Shown in pieces: positions 18,143 through 26,590 of a stretch of 64,000 bases of DNA. Within the stretch, counting starts at the first letter, position 1. Every line of letters begins with the position of its first letter. The position numbers and the translations under genes are program-made. A model generated the notes under the pieces. The model had not been told where the DNA came from. It searched no databases and worked only from the letters and a program-made list of their open reading frames with translations. This DNA is from an uncultured Mordavella sp. (GTDB lineage: Bacteria; Bacillota; Clostridia; Lachnospirales; Lachnospiraceae), in the NCBI GenBank assembly GCA_902406105.1, contig CABPCP010000003.1, positions 10,611 through 74,610 of the forward strand. The letters are read 5' to 3'.

Positions 18143-18852
18143 TGGATGTCAGGAATATGAAATATGACTTTCAGACAGAAGATGTTACCATCCTGTTTGA
18201 AAATGTCGTATTTCATCGGGTCAGATCCTTTCGCAACATGGGATTTCACGGCGGTATCCCATGTAATATGTCCGTCAATCTAGATAAAACTATACTTTTG
18301 AAAAACCTTATATTTTTGATCTTCCAGTCTCCTGCCTTTATACAGACGGCCATAAGCCATATCACAGAGAAGAATGATTCTGCCAGGATCATGCTATTTT
18401 CAAACATCAATGCCTTGAACCTCTCATCGCTAGATAATCTCAACCAAAAAGCAGAGACCGTCATAGGATGGAATTGTTTTGAGGATCCGCATCCTGACGA
18501 TATTGCGTACATCATACGCCATGCCTTCGATCCTCCAATGTTTATGCTTCAGGTTCCTTTTCCCTGGAAAAGGCGAATCGACCCCAAGATCCCTTCTACT
18601 GACGGAACGGATCTTTCTCTCCTTTTGACAGATCGAGAGCTGGAAGTATTAGTGCTCCTTACGGAAGGTGCCTCCAACCACAGAATCGCGGAGGTCCTCT
18701 GCATTTCGGAAAACACCGCAAAAACTCACGTTCGCCGGATTCTGGAAAAACTGCAGATCAATAACAGGACAAAAGCCGCCTTGTTTGCGATCAAAGCTGG
18801 CCTATGCAGTCAGAAACCAAACAAGATTGTTCTTCTGCAAGAAGACGATTAA
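18139..18852 (+). CDS. LuxR-type helix-turn-helix transcriptional regulator
   Basis: A 237-residue regulator. The C-terminal 60 residues form a clear LuxR/GerE HTH: LTDRELEVLVLLTEGASN, then IAEVLCISENTAKTHVRRIL. The N-terminal 150 residues match no receiver, PAS or autoinducer domain I recognise and lack a phospho-acceptor pattern, so the signal is unknown; a direct metabolite sensor is possible. Start ATG at 18139 overlaps the dehydrogenase stop by 4 nt, with a second ATG directly after. It ends the plus operon and is followed by a strong bidirectional terminator. It likely controls both operons through the paired 25-bp elements, but this is inference. Confidence 0.82.
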   Translation: MMDVRNMKYDFQTEDVTILFENVVFHRVRSFRNMGFHGGIPCNMSVNLDKTILLKNLIFLIFQSPAFIQTAISHITEKNDSARIMLFSNINALNLSSLDNLNQKAETVIGWNCFEDPHPDDIAYIIRHAFDPPMFMLQVPFPWKRRIDPKIPSTDGTDLSLLLTDRELEVLVLLTEGASNHRIAEVLCISENTAKTHVRRILEKLQINNRTKAALFAIKAGLCSQKPNKIVLLQEDD

Positions 18853-18853
18853 C

Positions 18854-18907
18854 AAAAACTCCCCCAGAAGGAATGACTGGAAATCAATTCCTTCTGGGGG
18901 AGTTTTC
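18854..18907. terminator. Strong bidirectional terminator between convergent operons
   Basis: A 20-bp perfect inverted repeat (18855-18874 with 18887-18906, 12-nt loop) has A-tract and T-tract flanks on both strands. It ends the plus operon (regulator) and the minus operon (TIM-barrel gene, stop at 18918). Confidence 0.9.
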
Positions 18908-18917
18908 TGATCTGCTT

Positions 18918-19589
18918 CTATCCTGCTATATAATCAGAAATATGGTCCAATTTGTCCGCAATCGTCTTTCCTGGAAAATATCCTTCTTCAAACAATGCTG
19001 AACCTACTGTAAATCCCCAAGGCTTCACTTCCTTGACAAAATCGAGGCGCTCGTCTGAATCAATAGATCCGGTAAGAACTAACGGCGCGTCTACTTCCTT
19101 GACAAATGTTTTTGCCAATTCCAAGGGATCTCCATCTACATATCGGAAAACTGACAGACAGATCCCGGCCACCCCCGTCTCAAGGATACGTTTTGCGTCC
19201 GTAATGATTTCATCGATGGTCCCATAAAGCATCCGCTTAGGATATCCCGCACGCTTCCCGCATGTGGGATAATACTTTACATTATTCTCATTAAAATATT
19301 TATGTACTGAGGTAAAATACTCCATGCCTACTACGTATCTGGCGTTACTTGCCACTGCCAGCCTCGCCGCTTCCAGCGCCTCCTCTTCTGTTGTGGCAAG
19401 TGATTCGAAGAAAACCTCTTTTCCATCATTCAACATAGCGGCAGACAGCTTCCTGGCATCTTCTCGAACAATATTTGTATCTTTGAATCCCCAGTCTTTC
19501 GTCTTAGCGTTCCGGTTAGTCATATAGTGACTGTAAGCTCCATTCACCGTCTGATCGTTATGTGTCATCATAGCAATAACATGAATCAT
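18918..19589 (-). CDS. Uncharacterised TIM-barrel protein
   Basis: A 223-residue protein with the pattern of a (beta/alpha)8 barrel: strands MIHVIAMMTHND, ARYVVGMEYF, GICLSVFRYV, APLVLTGSID and WGFTVGSALFEEGYF. The last two resemble the phosphate-binding strands 7-8 of many barrels. I recall similar proteins in Firmicutes labelled only as barrel or mis-labelled quinolinate phosphoribosyltransferase. Candidate roles are aldolase or epimerase at the end of the pathway. Last gene of the minus operon, 38 nt after the SDR gene, with GGAGG upstream. Not a recognisable named enzyme. Confidence 0.7.
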   Translation of the reverse strand: MIHVIAMMTHNDQTVNGAYSHYMTNRNAKTKDWGFKDTNIVREDARKLSAAMLNDGKEVFFESLATTEEEALEAARLAVASNARYVVGMEYFTSVHKYFNENNVKYYPTCGKRAGYPKRMLYGTIDEIITDAKRILETGVAGICLSVFRYVDGDPLELAKTFVKEVDAPLVLTGSIDSDERLDFVKEVKPWGFTVGSALFEEGYFPGKTIADKLDHISDYIAG

Positions 19590-19627
19590 AATCTGTATCC
19601 TCCTGCAATAAGTGCTTCCTCATTTCC

Positions 19628-20419
19628 TTAGTGCATCTCCTGGCCTCCAGTTACATTGATCGCCTGACCAGTCATATAACTGCTGTATTCAGACGCCAGG
19701 AAAACATACACTTTTGCAATATCTTCGGCAGTGGCAAACCTTCCCAGAGGGATCACATCCGTCCATTTTTGACGGTGTTCTTCTGGTGTCCCTCCAAGAA
19801 TCTCCGAAGCCCATATGGTTTCCTGGTCTGTCATCGCTGTGTCGACAGTTCCTGGACAGATACAGTTCACAAGAATATTGTCCGGGGCAAGTTCCTTCGC
19901 CAGACCTCTGGTCAGCAGGATCACTGCTGCTTTGGAGGCACAGTACGCCGTCAACAGAGAAAGTCCTGTCTTACCTGCCTGCGATGCTGTCGTGATGATC
20001 CTCCCGGATTTCTGTTTTCTCATATAAGGAATGACGGCTTTCGAGCAGAGAAACGGTCCGGTAGAATTGACTTTGAACTGCAGATCCCAATCTGCAAGCG
20101 ATGTATCCTCAGTTTTGCACATGCGCAGCACACCGGCATTGTTACAGAGAATATCAATCTTTCCAAAAAAATCGTTGGCTTCCTTTGCCATGCGGATTGT
20201 ATCTTTTTCACTTGAAACATCCATGATACAAGAGGCTGCCTTGCGTCCCATAGACCGGATCTCTTCACATGTACTTTCCGCATTTTCTTTATTAACGTCG
20301 CAAACCATAACATCGGCTCCATGTGCCGCCATTGCCAGTGAGATTCCCTTTCCGATCCCACGTCCGCCGCCTGTAACGATAACTGATTTCCCTGTTAAAT
20401 CTATAGATGTGATCATCAT
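19628..20419 (-). CDS. SDR-family NAD(P)-dependent oxidoreductase
   Basis: Classical short-chain dehydrogenase/reductase of 263 residues. Cofactor loop TGGGRGIG is near residue 16, NNAG near 93, and the catalytic Ser, Tyr and Lys lie in ITTASQAG and YCASK (about 143-162). The C-terminal VTGGQEMH ending is usual for sugar-acid or polyol reductases. It may reduce or oxidise the ring-opened keto acid made by the preceding creatininase-family enzyme; that is inferred from order alone. AGGAGG lies 5 nt before the first of two tandem ATGs. Gap to the upstream gene is 19 nt. Confidence 0.88.
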   Translation of the reverse strand: MMITSIDLTGKSVIVTGGGRGIGKGISLAMAAHGADVMVCDVNKENAESTCEEIRSMGRKAASCIMDVSSEKDTIRMAKEANDFFGKIDILCNNAGVLRMCKTEDTSLADWDLQFKVNSTGPFLCSKAVIPYMRKQKSGRIITTASQAGKTGLSLLTAYCASKAAVILLTRGLAKELAPDNILVNCICPGTVDTAMTDQETIWASEILGGTPEEHRQKWTDVIPLGRFATAEDIAKVYVFLASEYSSYMTGQAINVTGGQEMH

Positions 20420-20438
20420 ACATTCCTCCTAATCTTTC

Positions 20439-21308
20439 TTACCAATCTGCTCTACAGGTATACTCTCTTGTATGTACCTTGACGTCCATTGTGCGAAGCT
20501 CCTCAATAGCACTTGCCAAATGGTCTGACATTCTCTGGACCATAATCTCACCTTTCTCTTTTGTCGCACGATGAGGGTTACCCATACATCCGGTCGTCGT
20601 AAACTCACGATGCTCAAGAGACATATTAAAATATTCATATCCTTCAAATCCGATATCTGGAGCGCCGTCATATTTCATAAACGCATCTGGCAGGAACGCC
20701 GGCTTATGAGCTGTTTCCTTTTCCGCCCGGTCCATGCGGCAATATTCTGGCGCAAGGTAAAGCATATACGATGTCTCCGACTCACCAGAATGCCAGCCGG
20801 GCGTCTCCTCAGCAGGGCCTTCCAGAATATCTTTAAACATACCAAGATAACGCTCTACATAAGTCTTGAGGCAGCAACAAAACGCCCCCGTGTCATAGCG
20901 GATTTTTCTCAGCACAGGATCCATGATCTTCAGGTTAGAAGCATGTTGTGTCACAAAGATGATCTTGTTATAACCATGATGGATCATAGAACGCGCAAGA
21001 TCATAGTATACGCTCATGATTGTTTGCGGACGAAGCGTCACCGTACCTGTACCCTTTCCTACATATCCCAAATGATGGGGAGAGTAGCCAAACGGCATGA
21101 TCGGTGTATATAAGGTATTGGTCTTTTCACACGCACGTTTTGCTATTTCTTCCGGAAAAATCATGTCCGTGCTCAGGGGAAGGTGACGGCTGTGTTGTTC
21201 TATACTTCCGATCGGGATAACGATCAGATCGTTTGTCTTGAGATGCTCTTCGATATCTGGATAGCAAAGATTCGCGATACACTGTGATACTGGTTTTTTA
21301 GCTTCCAT
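20439..21308 (-). CDS. Creatininase-family metallo-hydrolase
   Basis: A 289-residue creatininase-superfamily protein. The metal motif IEQHSRHLPLSTD has the E-x-H and an Asp 11 residues after the Glu, as in creatininase E34/H36/D45. The later motif WHSGESETS matches the family HAGExETS. The usual GHGGN is replaced by QHASN, which may alter the metal site or substrate. Besides creatinine amidohydrolases the family includes, as I recall, the ring-opening 3-dehydro-scyllo-inosose hydrolase IolN of Thermotoga, which fits the neighbouring dehydrogenases. Start ATG at 21308 has AAAGGATG upstream; a longer reading lacks a site. A 7-bp hairpin (ATCATCA/TGATGAT) sits upstream at 21385-21402. Confidence 0.82.
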   Translation of the reverse strand: MEAKKPVSQCIANLCYPDIEEHLKTNDLIVIPIGSIEQHSRHLPLSTDMIFPEEIAKRACEKTNTLYTPIMPFGYSPHHLGYVGKGTGTVTLRPQTIMSVYYDLARSMIHHGYNKIIFVTQHASNLKIMDPVLRKIRYDTGAFCCCLKTYVERYLGMFKDILEGPAEETPGWHSGESETSYMLYLAPEYCRMDRAEKETAHKPAFLPDAFMKYDGAPDIGFEGYEYFNMSLEHREFTTTGCMGNPHRATKEKGEIMVQRMSDHLASAIEELRTMDVKVHTREYTCRADW

Positions 21309-21415
21309 TTTTATCATCCTTTCTTTCGATTTATAAGATTCTGGTTGTGTTGTACTCATTCTATCAGCGTCTTTTTCTGACGTAATCATCACTTCTGATG
21401 ATTTCCTAAGCTTCC

Positions 21416-22522
21416 TTACTTTGATTCCTTGTTTAGCTGGATATCCAGGAGGACAGCCGCCAGAATGATCACGCCTTTGAATATCTGCTGCATATAGGCG
21501 GAGACTCCCAGAAGAGAAAACATATTATTCAATACACCTATCAGGAATACACCTACGATAGTTCCTCTGATTTTGCCTACACCGCCCGTCATGCTCGTTC
21601 CACCTACAACGACTGCGGCTATCGCATCCATCTCTCCTAGTGTACCGGACTGCGGTGCGCCGCTCCCAAGCCGGGAGGCTGTCAGAATTGCTCCCACCGC
21701 CGCACAGAAGGAACAGATCACATACGCAGTGATCGTTCTTTTCTTCGTCTTGACGCCGGCCATCTTGGCGGCAAAAATATTTCCACCGATCGCGTATAAT
21801 TCCGCTCCACATACCGTATCATTCAATAGCGTAGAAAGGATCAAATACAGGATCCCTACGATCAGGACACAGATCGGCAGTCCTCCATACTGGCAGAACA
21901 AAAGCCCCGCGGCAGCCAGCACAAGGGAAGTAAAGACACAGTATCCTATTTCTTTCAGCCCTCGTCTTTTCTTACGTATAAGCGCGGAATACAGGTTCCA
22001 CAAAATTACCGCCACAAAAATGGCGATCGTGCCAGTCACCGGTATATTATCTGCGCCTATCGCAAGAAATGTCGGATCATCAATCTTGACAGCCGCCGCA
22101 TTCGTAAGGAGGAGTGCCAGTCCTTTGTACGCCGTTTGTCCGGCCAGCGTTACAATAAATGGTGCGACGCCAAAATGAGCGACCATGATGCCATGGAACC
22201 CTCCCATTACCACGCCGGCGGCCAGGCAGATCAGCACTGCCGGAATCCATCCCATATCCTGCAATAAAAACGCGGTCATTGTCCCAAACAGCGCTATCAC
22301 ACTTCCAACAGAAATATCGATTCCACCCAGCAGGATCACATATGTCATTCCCATTGCAAGACTGCTGGCTACTACGACTTGCTTAAAGATGTTTACAATA
22401 TTGACTGTTGTCAAAAAATTATCGGAAAGTATACATGACAATATGACCAATATGATCAGACCTATGTAGGAAGTATAGTCTTTCCATGAAATATTCAGTT
22501 TAAGTTTTTTCACTTCACTCAT
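21416..22522 (-). CDS. Ribose-type sugar ABC transporter permease
   Basis: RbsC/AraH-family permease of 368 residues, the membrane part of a carbohydrate importer. It has about ten hydrophobic segments. Conserved stretches are GGIDISVGSVIAL (about 65-77), GAELYAIGGN and GGTSMTGGVGKIRGT near the C-terminus. A basic loop, KKRRGLKEIG, sits mid-protein. GAGGATTGATCG precedes the ATG. It follows the ATPase gene by 52 nt and precedes the creatininase-family gene. The neighbouring enzymes suggest a cyclitol or similar polyol as cargo. Confidence 0.92.
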   Translation of the reverse strand: MSEVKKLKLNISWKDYTSYIGLIILVILSCILSDNFLTTVNIVNIFKQVVVASSLAMGMTYVILLGGIDISVGSVIALFGTMTAFLLQDMGWIPAVLICLAAGVVMGGFHGIMVAHFGVAPFIVTLAGQTAYKGLALLLTNAAAVKIDDPTFLAIGADNIPVTGTIAIFVAVILWNLYSALIRKKRRGLKEIGYCVFTSLVLAAAGLLFCQYGGLPICVLIVGILYLILSTLLNDTVCGAELYAIGGNIFAAKMAGVKTKKRTITAYVICSFCAAVGAILTASRLGSGAPQSGTLGEMDAIAAVVVGGTSMTGGVGKIRGTIVGVFLIGVLNNMFSLLGVSAYMQQIFKGVIILAAVLLDIQLNKESK

Positions 22523-22574
22523 CGATCAATCCTCTTTCATTCCATATTCTTACAGTTTATATCTGCAGGCTTCG

Positions 22575-24074
22575 TCAAATCGCGGCGCTGACGAACTTTT
22601 CTTCATCAAACTCCTCTCTGAGGACACAGCCTGCTATCGTTCCTTCACGCATGATATAGATTCTGTCACAAACTCCCATCAATTCCAGCAACTCACTGGA
22701 AACAACAATGATTGACATATTTGCTTTTACCATTTCACGCAGCATAAAATAAATCTCCACTTTTGTTCCAACGTCAATTCCCCGAGTCGGCTCGTCCAAA
22801 ATCAAAATCTCCGGATTTGACAACAGCCACTTAGCCAGAACGACTTTCTGCTGGTTTCCTCCAGAAAGCTTATTCACAGGATAATTGTTATCAGGCACCT
22901 TTAGTTTTAGGTAATCCGTAATTTTTTTTACTTGCTCGGTCAACTCTTTATTTTTTATGAATTTGAAACGATCACTGAACTCATCCAGTGATGCGAGAGC
23001 CGGGTTGGACTGGACCGAATGGGAAAGGACAAGCCCCGTGATCCGCCGGTCTTCTGTGACCATCCCAACACCATGCTTAATAGCGTCCGCCACATTTCTG
23101 ATCGCCACTTTTTCACCGTGAAGAAATAATTCTCCCGTCGAATGCTTCTCATTGCCGCAAAATATAGATTCCATCAGCTCCGTCCTGCCCGCTCCTACAA
23201 GTCCGTAAAATCCGATGATTTCCTGCTTCTTGAGGTCAAAACTGATGTCTTTAAGGATTTCTTTTCCTTTTTCTTTTACATTCCAGTTTTTTACTTCTAG
23301 GACCTTTTCCTCACCTCTGTATTCCTGGTATTCCGGAAACATATTCTTTAGCTCTCTTCCTGTCATCCACTTTACCAAAATATCATGGTCCACCTCTTTC
23401 ACCGCGCCGCTATTGATATATTCGCCGTCTTTAAGGACCACTACCTGGTCGCAGATTTCAAATATCTCATTCATTTTATGAGATACATAGATCATCGTAA
23501 CTCCCTTGGCACGCAGATTTCTGATCATTTCAAACAGGCTTTTTGTCTCATTCTCTGTAAGAGAACTGGTCGCCTCATCGAAAACAATCACGCTGCAATT
23601 TTTCGATATTGCTTTGACAATCTCTACCATCTGCCGCTTGCTGATGCTAAGCGTATCTAATTTTTGCGAAGCTTTGACGCCAATATCAAAATCATCCAAC
23701 AGCTCCTGGGCTTTTTCATACATCTTCTCCTTTTCTACAAGCCCTATTTTATTGGGCATTGAACACATAAATATATTCTCCGCAACCGTCATGTAGGAGA
23801 ATTGGTTCAACTCCTGATGGACGATTCCAACCCCTGCTTTCTCTGCCTCAAGAACGTTTGAGAACGCACATTCTTTTCCGTTTACAGCCAACCTTCCCTC
23901 GTACATTTTGCTTGGATAGACCCCGGCTAATATCTTGGCCAATGTAGATTTTCCCGCGCCATTCTCGCCACATAATCCTAAGACGACGCCTTTGGGAACG
24001 TCAAAGGTAACATTTTTTAACGCTTGCACAACACCAAACCGGATTGATATGTTTTTAAAAGAAATATAAGACAT
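22575..24074 (-). CDS. Ribose-type sugar ABC transporter ATP-binding protein
   Basis: A double-ATPase protein of 499 residues (RbsA/MglA type) that powers the importer. The N-terminal half has Walker A GENGAGKST near residue 37, a degenerate signature LSISKRQMVEI and Walker B VIVFDEATSSL. The C-terminal half has a weaker Walker A, GLVGAGRTE, a canonical signature LSGGNQQK and LILDEPTRGID. Loss of the second Walker A Lys is usual in this family. It lies 89 nt after the binding-protein gene, past a hairpin at 24125-24151. Confidence 0.94.
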   Translation of the reverse strand: MSYISFKNISIRFGVVQALKNVTFDVPKGVVLGLCGENGAGKSTLAKILAGVYPSKMYEGRLAVNGKECAFSNVLEAEKAGVGIVHQELNQFSYMTVAENIFMCSMPNKIGLVEKEKMYEKAQELLDDFDIGVKASQKLDTLSISKRQMVEIVKAISKNCSVIVFDEATSSLTENETKSLFEMIRNLRAKGVTMIYVSHKMNEIFEICDQVVVLKDGEYINSGAVKEVDHDILVKWMTGRELKNMFPEYQEYRGEEKVLEVKNWNVKEKGKEILKDISFDLKKQEIIGFYGLVGAGRTELMESIFCGNEKHSTGELFLHGEKVAIRNVADAIKHGVGMVTEDRRITGLVLSHSVQSNPALASLDEFSDRFKFIKNKELTEQVKKITDYLKLKVPDNNYPVNKLSGGNQQKVVLAKWLLSNPEILILDEPTRGIDVGTKVEIYFMLREMVKANMSIIVVSSELLELMGVCDRIYIMREGTIAGCVLREEFDEEKFVSAAI

Positions 24075-24124
24075 AAGATCACTCCATTAATCGAATCTGA
24101 ATATACCCCATGACAGCTTAGAGA

Positions 24125-24151
24125 GAGCCGCCTATCCTAGATAAGCAGCTC
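24125..24151 (-). promoter_or_regulatory. Hairpin between binding-protein and ATPase genes
   Basis: Minus strand: two 12-nt arms pair across a 3-nt loop (TAG) with two U-G pairs, and a pyrimidine run (TCTCTCT) follows. Hairpins at this point often stabilise the upstream binding-protein mRNA and reduce downstream expression. Confidence 0.5.
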
Positions 24152-24163
24152 CCCATGATACAA

Positions 24164-25183
24164 CTACTGTGCAAGATCTGGAAATTTAGTTTCTACCATT
24201 TCTTCCAGATTATCTGCATCCACCATTGTGATCGGTGTAAACCAGCATTTTGTATCCCCGTCCATTCCATCAGAGGTAGGTTCTTCTCCGTTTGCCAACT
24301 GTAAAGCCACCTCAACAATCCTTTCTCCCTGAAGATACGCCCCCTTATCCAATGTTGCCATGTTGTATCCATCGCGTATATTGACTACGGTTTCCTCATC
24401 AAAGTCAGCTCCTATCACCCATAAGTCTTCTGCACAGCCCTCATTGATAGCAGCTTTGAGCGCTCCATTTGCCATCTGATCATTGTTTGCAAAGACAGCC
24501 TGGATGTCTCCCTGATTAGCTGAAATCGCATTCTCCATATGAGACATAGCGACTGCCGGATCCCAGTTCTGGCACCACTGATGCATAACTATATTGATAT
24601 TGTCATGCTGCTCCAGGACAGAAAGCACCCCTTCAGTTATCAGTTCCGCAATGTGATCCCCTTTTGTCGCGCTCAAGACAACTACATTTGCAGGCTCCTC
24701 AGTCCCCCATTGCTCGATAAAATATTCAGCCTGCATTTCACCAACTCGGACACTATCCGCAACAATATGTACTTCTGGAATTTTTGTGGCTGCCATTGTC
24801 TCCAGAGTAAAGACAGGAATCCCAGCCTCTTCGCACATCTCGATCAATGTATCCCCAGTTTCCGGCATTACCGGTTCAACACAGACAGCGTCATAACCCT
24901 GGCTGATGAAATTTTCCACCTGTGATGTCTGCTTGGTAGGATCGTAATCGCAGGAAAGCCATTCCACTTCAACACCCTTTTCTTTCCCCAGGGCAGATGC
25001 CGCTTCTTCCATCATGACATAAACGGAAATGCTGAATGTCTGTGTGGAAACACCCAGTCTGATCGTTTCACCCGCGTCCCCTGTCGCTTCCCCTGAAGTG
25101 TCTTCCTGCTCCTGTGAGGAACATCCTACGCAGGCCGCTAGCATCACGATGACGAGAATACATGCTAAAATACGGTTTTTCAT
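24164..25183 (-). CDS. Sugar ABC transporter substrate-binding lipoprotein
   Basis: Type I periplasmic-binding-fold protein of 339 residues, lipid-anchored outside the membrane. The signal peptide ends in lipobox LAAC (Cys17), followed by a Ser/Glu-rich tether. The mature part resembles ribose/galactose-binding proteins: LGVSTQTFSISVYVMM near the first strand, NNDQMANGALKAA for the hinge and GYNMATLDKGAYLQG for the late ligand-binding segment. AGGAGGG precedes the ATG. First gene of the minus operon; the shared 25-bp element lies 67 nt upstream of its start. Confidence 0.93.
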   Translation of the reverse strand: MKNRILACILVIVMLAACVGCSSQEQEDTSGEATGDAGETIRLGVSTQTFSISVYVMMEEAASALGKEKGVEVEWLSCDYDPTKQTSQVENFISQGYDAVCVEPVMPETGDTLIEMCEEAGIPVFTLETMAATKIPEVHIVADSVRVGEMQAEYFIEQWGTEEPANVVVLSATKGDHIAELITEGVLSVLEQHDNINIVMHQWCQNWDPAVAMSHMENAISANQGDIQAVFANNDQMANGALKAAINEGCAEDLWVIGADFDEETVVNIRDGYNMATLDKGAYLQGERIVEVALQLANGEEPTSDGMDGDTKCWFTPITMVDADNLEEMVETKFPDLAQ

Positions 25184-25250
25184 TTCATTTCCCTCCTTTG
25201 TTGTTTATTGACAAACATGTTTTCTTAATAGTAATTCTCTGTCTCCAAAA

Positions 25251-25275
25251 ATGTCGTCACCCTTTTTAGTGATAT
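25251..25275 (-). promoter_or_regulatory. Candidate operator, partner of the site at 13956
   Basis: Read on the minus strand it matches the plus-operon element at 20 of 25 positions, with dyad TCAC-N8-GTGA and the same trailing GACGA. It precedes the binding-protein gene. The gene-free interval 25184-25478 also holds a 10-bp palindrome AAACATGTTT (25213-25222), AT-rich DNA and the terminator at 25366-25405. I could not fix a convincing -35/-10 pair. Confidence 0.5.
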
Positions 25276-25365
25276 TTTCTGTTTATTTATTTTTTAACAA
25301 TTTTATTTCAGAAAACATAGCCTTAAAACAACAAAGGTCACTCTCTTCCACATCTGTCCGAATCT

Positions 25366-25405
25366 AAAAAAGTGCGTAAGCTTTGTCTCCAAAACTTACA
25401 CACTT
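25366..25405. terminator. Terminator after the PrsA-like gene, probably bidirectional
   Basis: AAGTGCGTAAG (25370-25380) pairs with CTTACACACTT (25395-25405), 11 bp with one G-U and a 14-nt loop. On the minus strand six Ts follow; on the plus strand a T-rich tract follows. It insulates the island from the mfd block. Confidence 0.8.
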
Positions 25406-25478
25406 CTTTTATTTTTTATACCCGCAAGCCAGAATGATAATCAAAGTATACTTCTTCCCTATCTCATTCTGTTGCCTC

Positions 25479-26537
25479 CTATTCCTGCTCCACCTGATCG
25501 TCCGTCTGGACCTCGTCCGCGTAAGGTTCTTCGGAAGACTGTTTGATCGTAACGCTTAGATCATCAAAATCAATCTTCTTCCACACACCGTCATGATCGT
25601 CAATGTCCGCCTCATCCCGCCATTCCTGGCAGGTGTCTTCATAGAGTTTTGTCTGACGCTCTTCTACGATCTGCTGTTTCTTAGTCTCCGTAGCCTCTTC
25701 ATCAAAGAGGCTGGTCACCTTGGCTACGTAGCAGCCCGCATCCGTCTCGATCACTCCGGTATTCTCTCCTTCATCCAGTTTATCCGCCTCAGCAACAACC
25801 TCTTCTGAAGGCACATTGGATTCAGAATCAAACGTATCTTCTGTTAGTTCACCGCTGTATTCTTCCGCCGCTTCCGCGAAATCCGCTCCATCTGCCACAC
25901 TTTGAACAAAAGCTTCCGCATTTGCTTTCGCCGTCTCCTTCTCCTCATCGGAAAGATCCTGGACAGCTCCGCTTTCATCCGTGGTGGTATAAGCAAAGTA
26001 TACATACTGCATCGCTTTCTGCGCGGCCTCATCGTCAGAAACTTCCGTATCTGCCTGAGCCTCGATCGCTGTCTGCACCTTATTTTGAACTGCCATCAGC
26101 GTCAATAACCGTTCTACCGTATCCGCGTTTCCAGATACCTTCTCTTTATCTTCCAAAGAATTGGCTTCCGAAAATTCTTTCGCCAACTTACTGATCTCTT
26201 CTTTCTCCCCATCGCTTAAGGATACATCATAATCGCTCATATGCTCCTCACACAGCAGCATAACCTCCAGAGATTCCCTGGCCGCGTTCTTTACAGACTC
26301 CTCATAAGTCTCTCCTTCTTCCGCTTCTGTATTCCACATATCCTCTCCCAGATATGCTCCGTAATAGGTCTCATACTCTGCCTGCATATACCTGGCATAG
26401 AAATTCGCTACGTCTGCCGTCAGTTCATTTCCATTTACACTGACCGCCACCGCATCTTCATTTAGCGAACCGCAGCCCGCCAGACTTCCAGCTGCCAGTA
26501 CAGCCGACATAAGCAGTATTACCGCTTTCCTTTTCAT
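25479..26537 (-). CDS. PrsA-like peptidyl-prolyl isomerase lipoprotein
   Basis: Predicted extracytoplasmic foldase of 352 residues. The signal peptide ends in lipobox LAGC (Cys22). A SurA/PrsA-type N-terminal helical region covers about 30-170. A parvulin-like segment follows at about 175-300 (AMQYVYFAYTT, ADGADFAEAAEEYS, NTGVIETDAGCYVAKV), and the tail is acidic. The parvulin core is diverged, so isomerase activity is uncertain. It is the last gene of the pth-mfd-foldase run, an arrangement I recognise from Lachnospiraceae. No regulatory site apart from the downstream terminator was found. Confidence 0.82.
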   Translation of the reverse strand: MKRKAVILLMSAVLAAGSLAGCGSLNEDAVAVSVNGNELTADVANFYARYMQAEYETYYGAYLGEDMWNTEAEEGETYEESVKNAARESLEVMLLCEEHMSDYDVSLSDGEKEEISKLAKEFSEANSLEDKEKVSGNADTVERLLTLMAVQNKVQTAIEAQADTEVSDDEAAQKAMQYVYFAYTTTDESGAVQDLSDEEKETAKANAEAFVQSVADGADFAEAAEEYSGELTEDTFDSESNVPSEEVVAEADKLDEGENTGVIETDAGCYVAKVTSLFDEEATETKKQQIVEERQTKLYEDTCQEWRDEADIDDHDGVWKKIDFDDLSVTIKQSSEEPYADEVQTDDQVEQE

Positions 26538-26590
26538 AATAATATAAAACCTCCTTAGTACCCTGCTAACCTGTTTATTATAGCCTGTTT

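Noticed and set aside
25213..25222. Palindrome AAACATGTTT upstream of the binding-protein gene as an operator
   Set aside because: A 10-bp AT-rich palindrome can occur by chance and has no partner near the plus operon; noted only in the operator entry.
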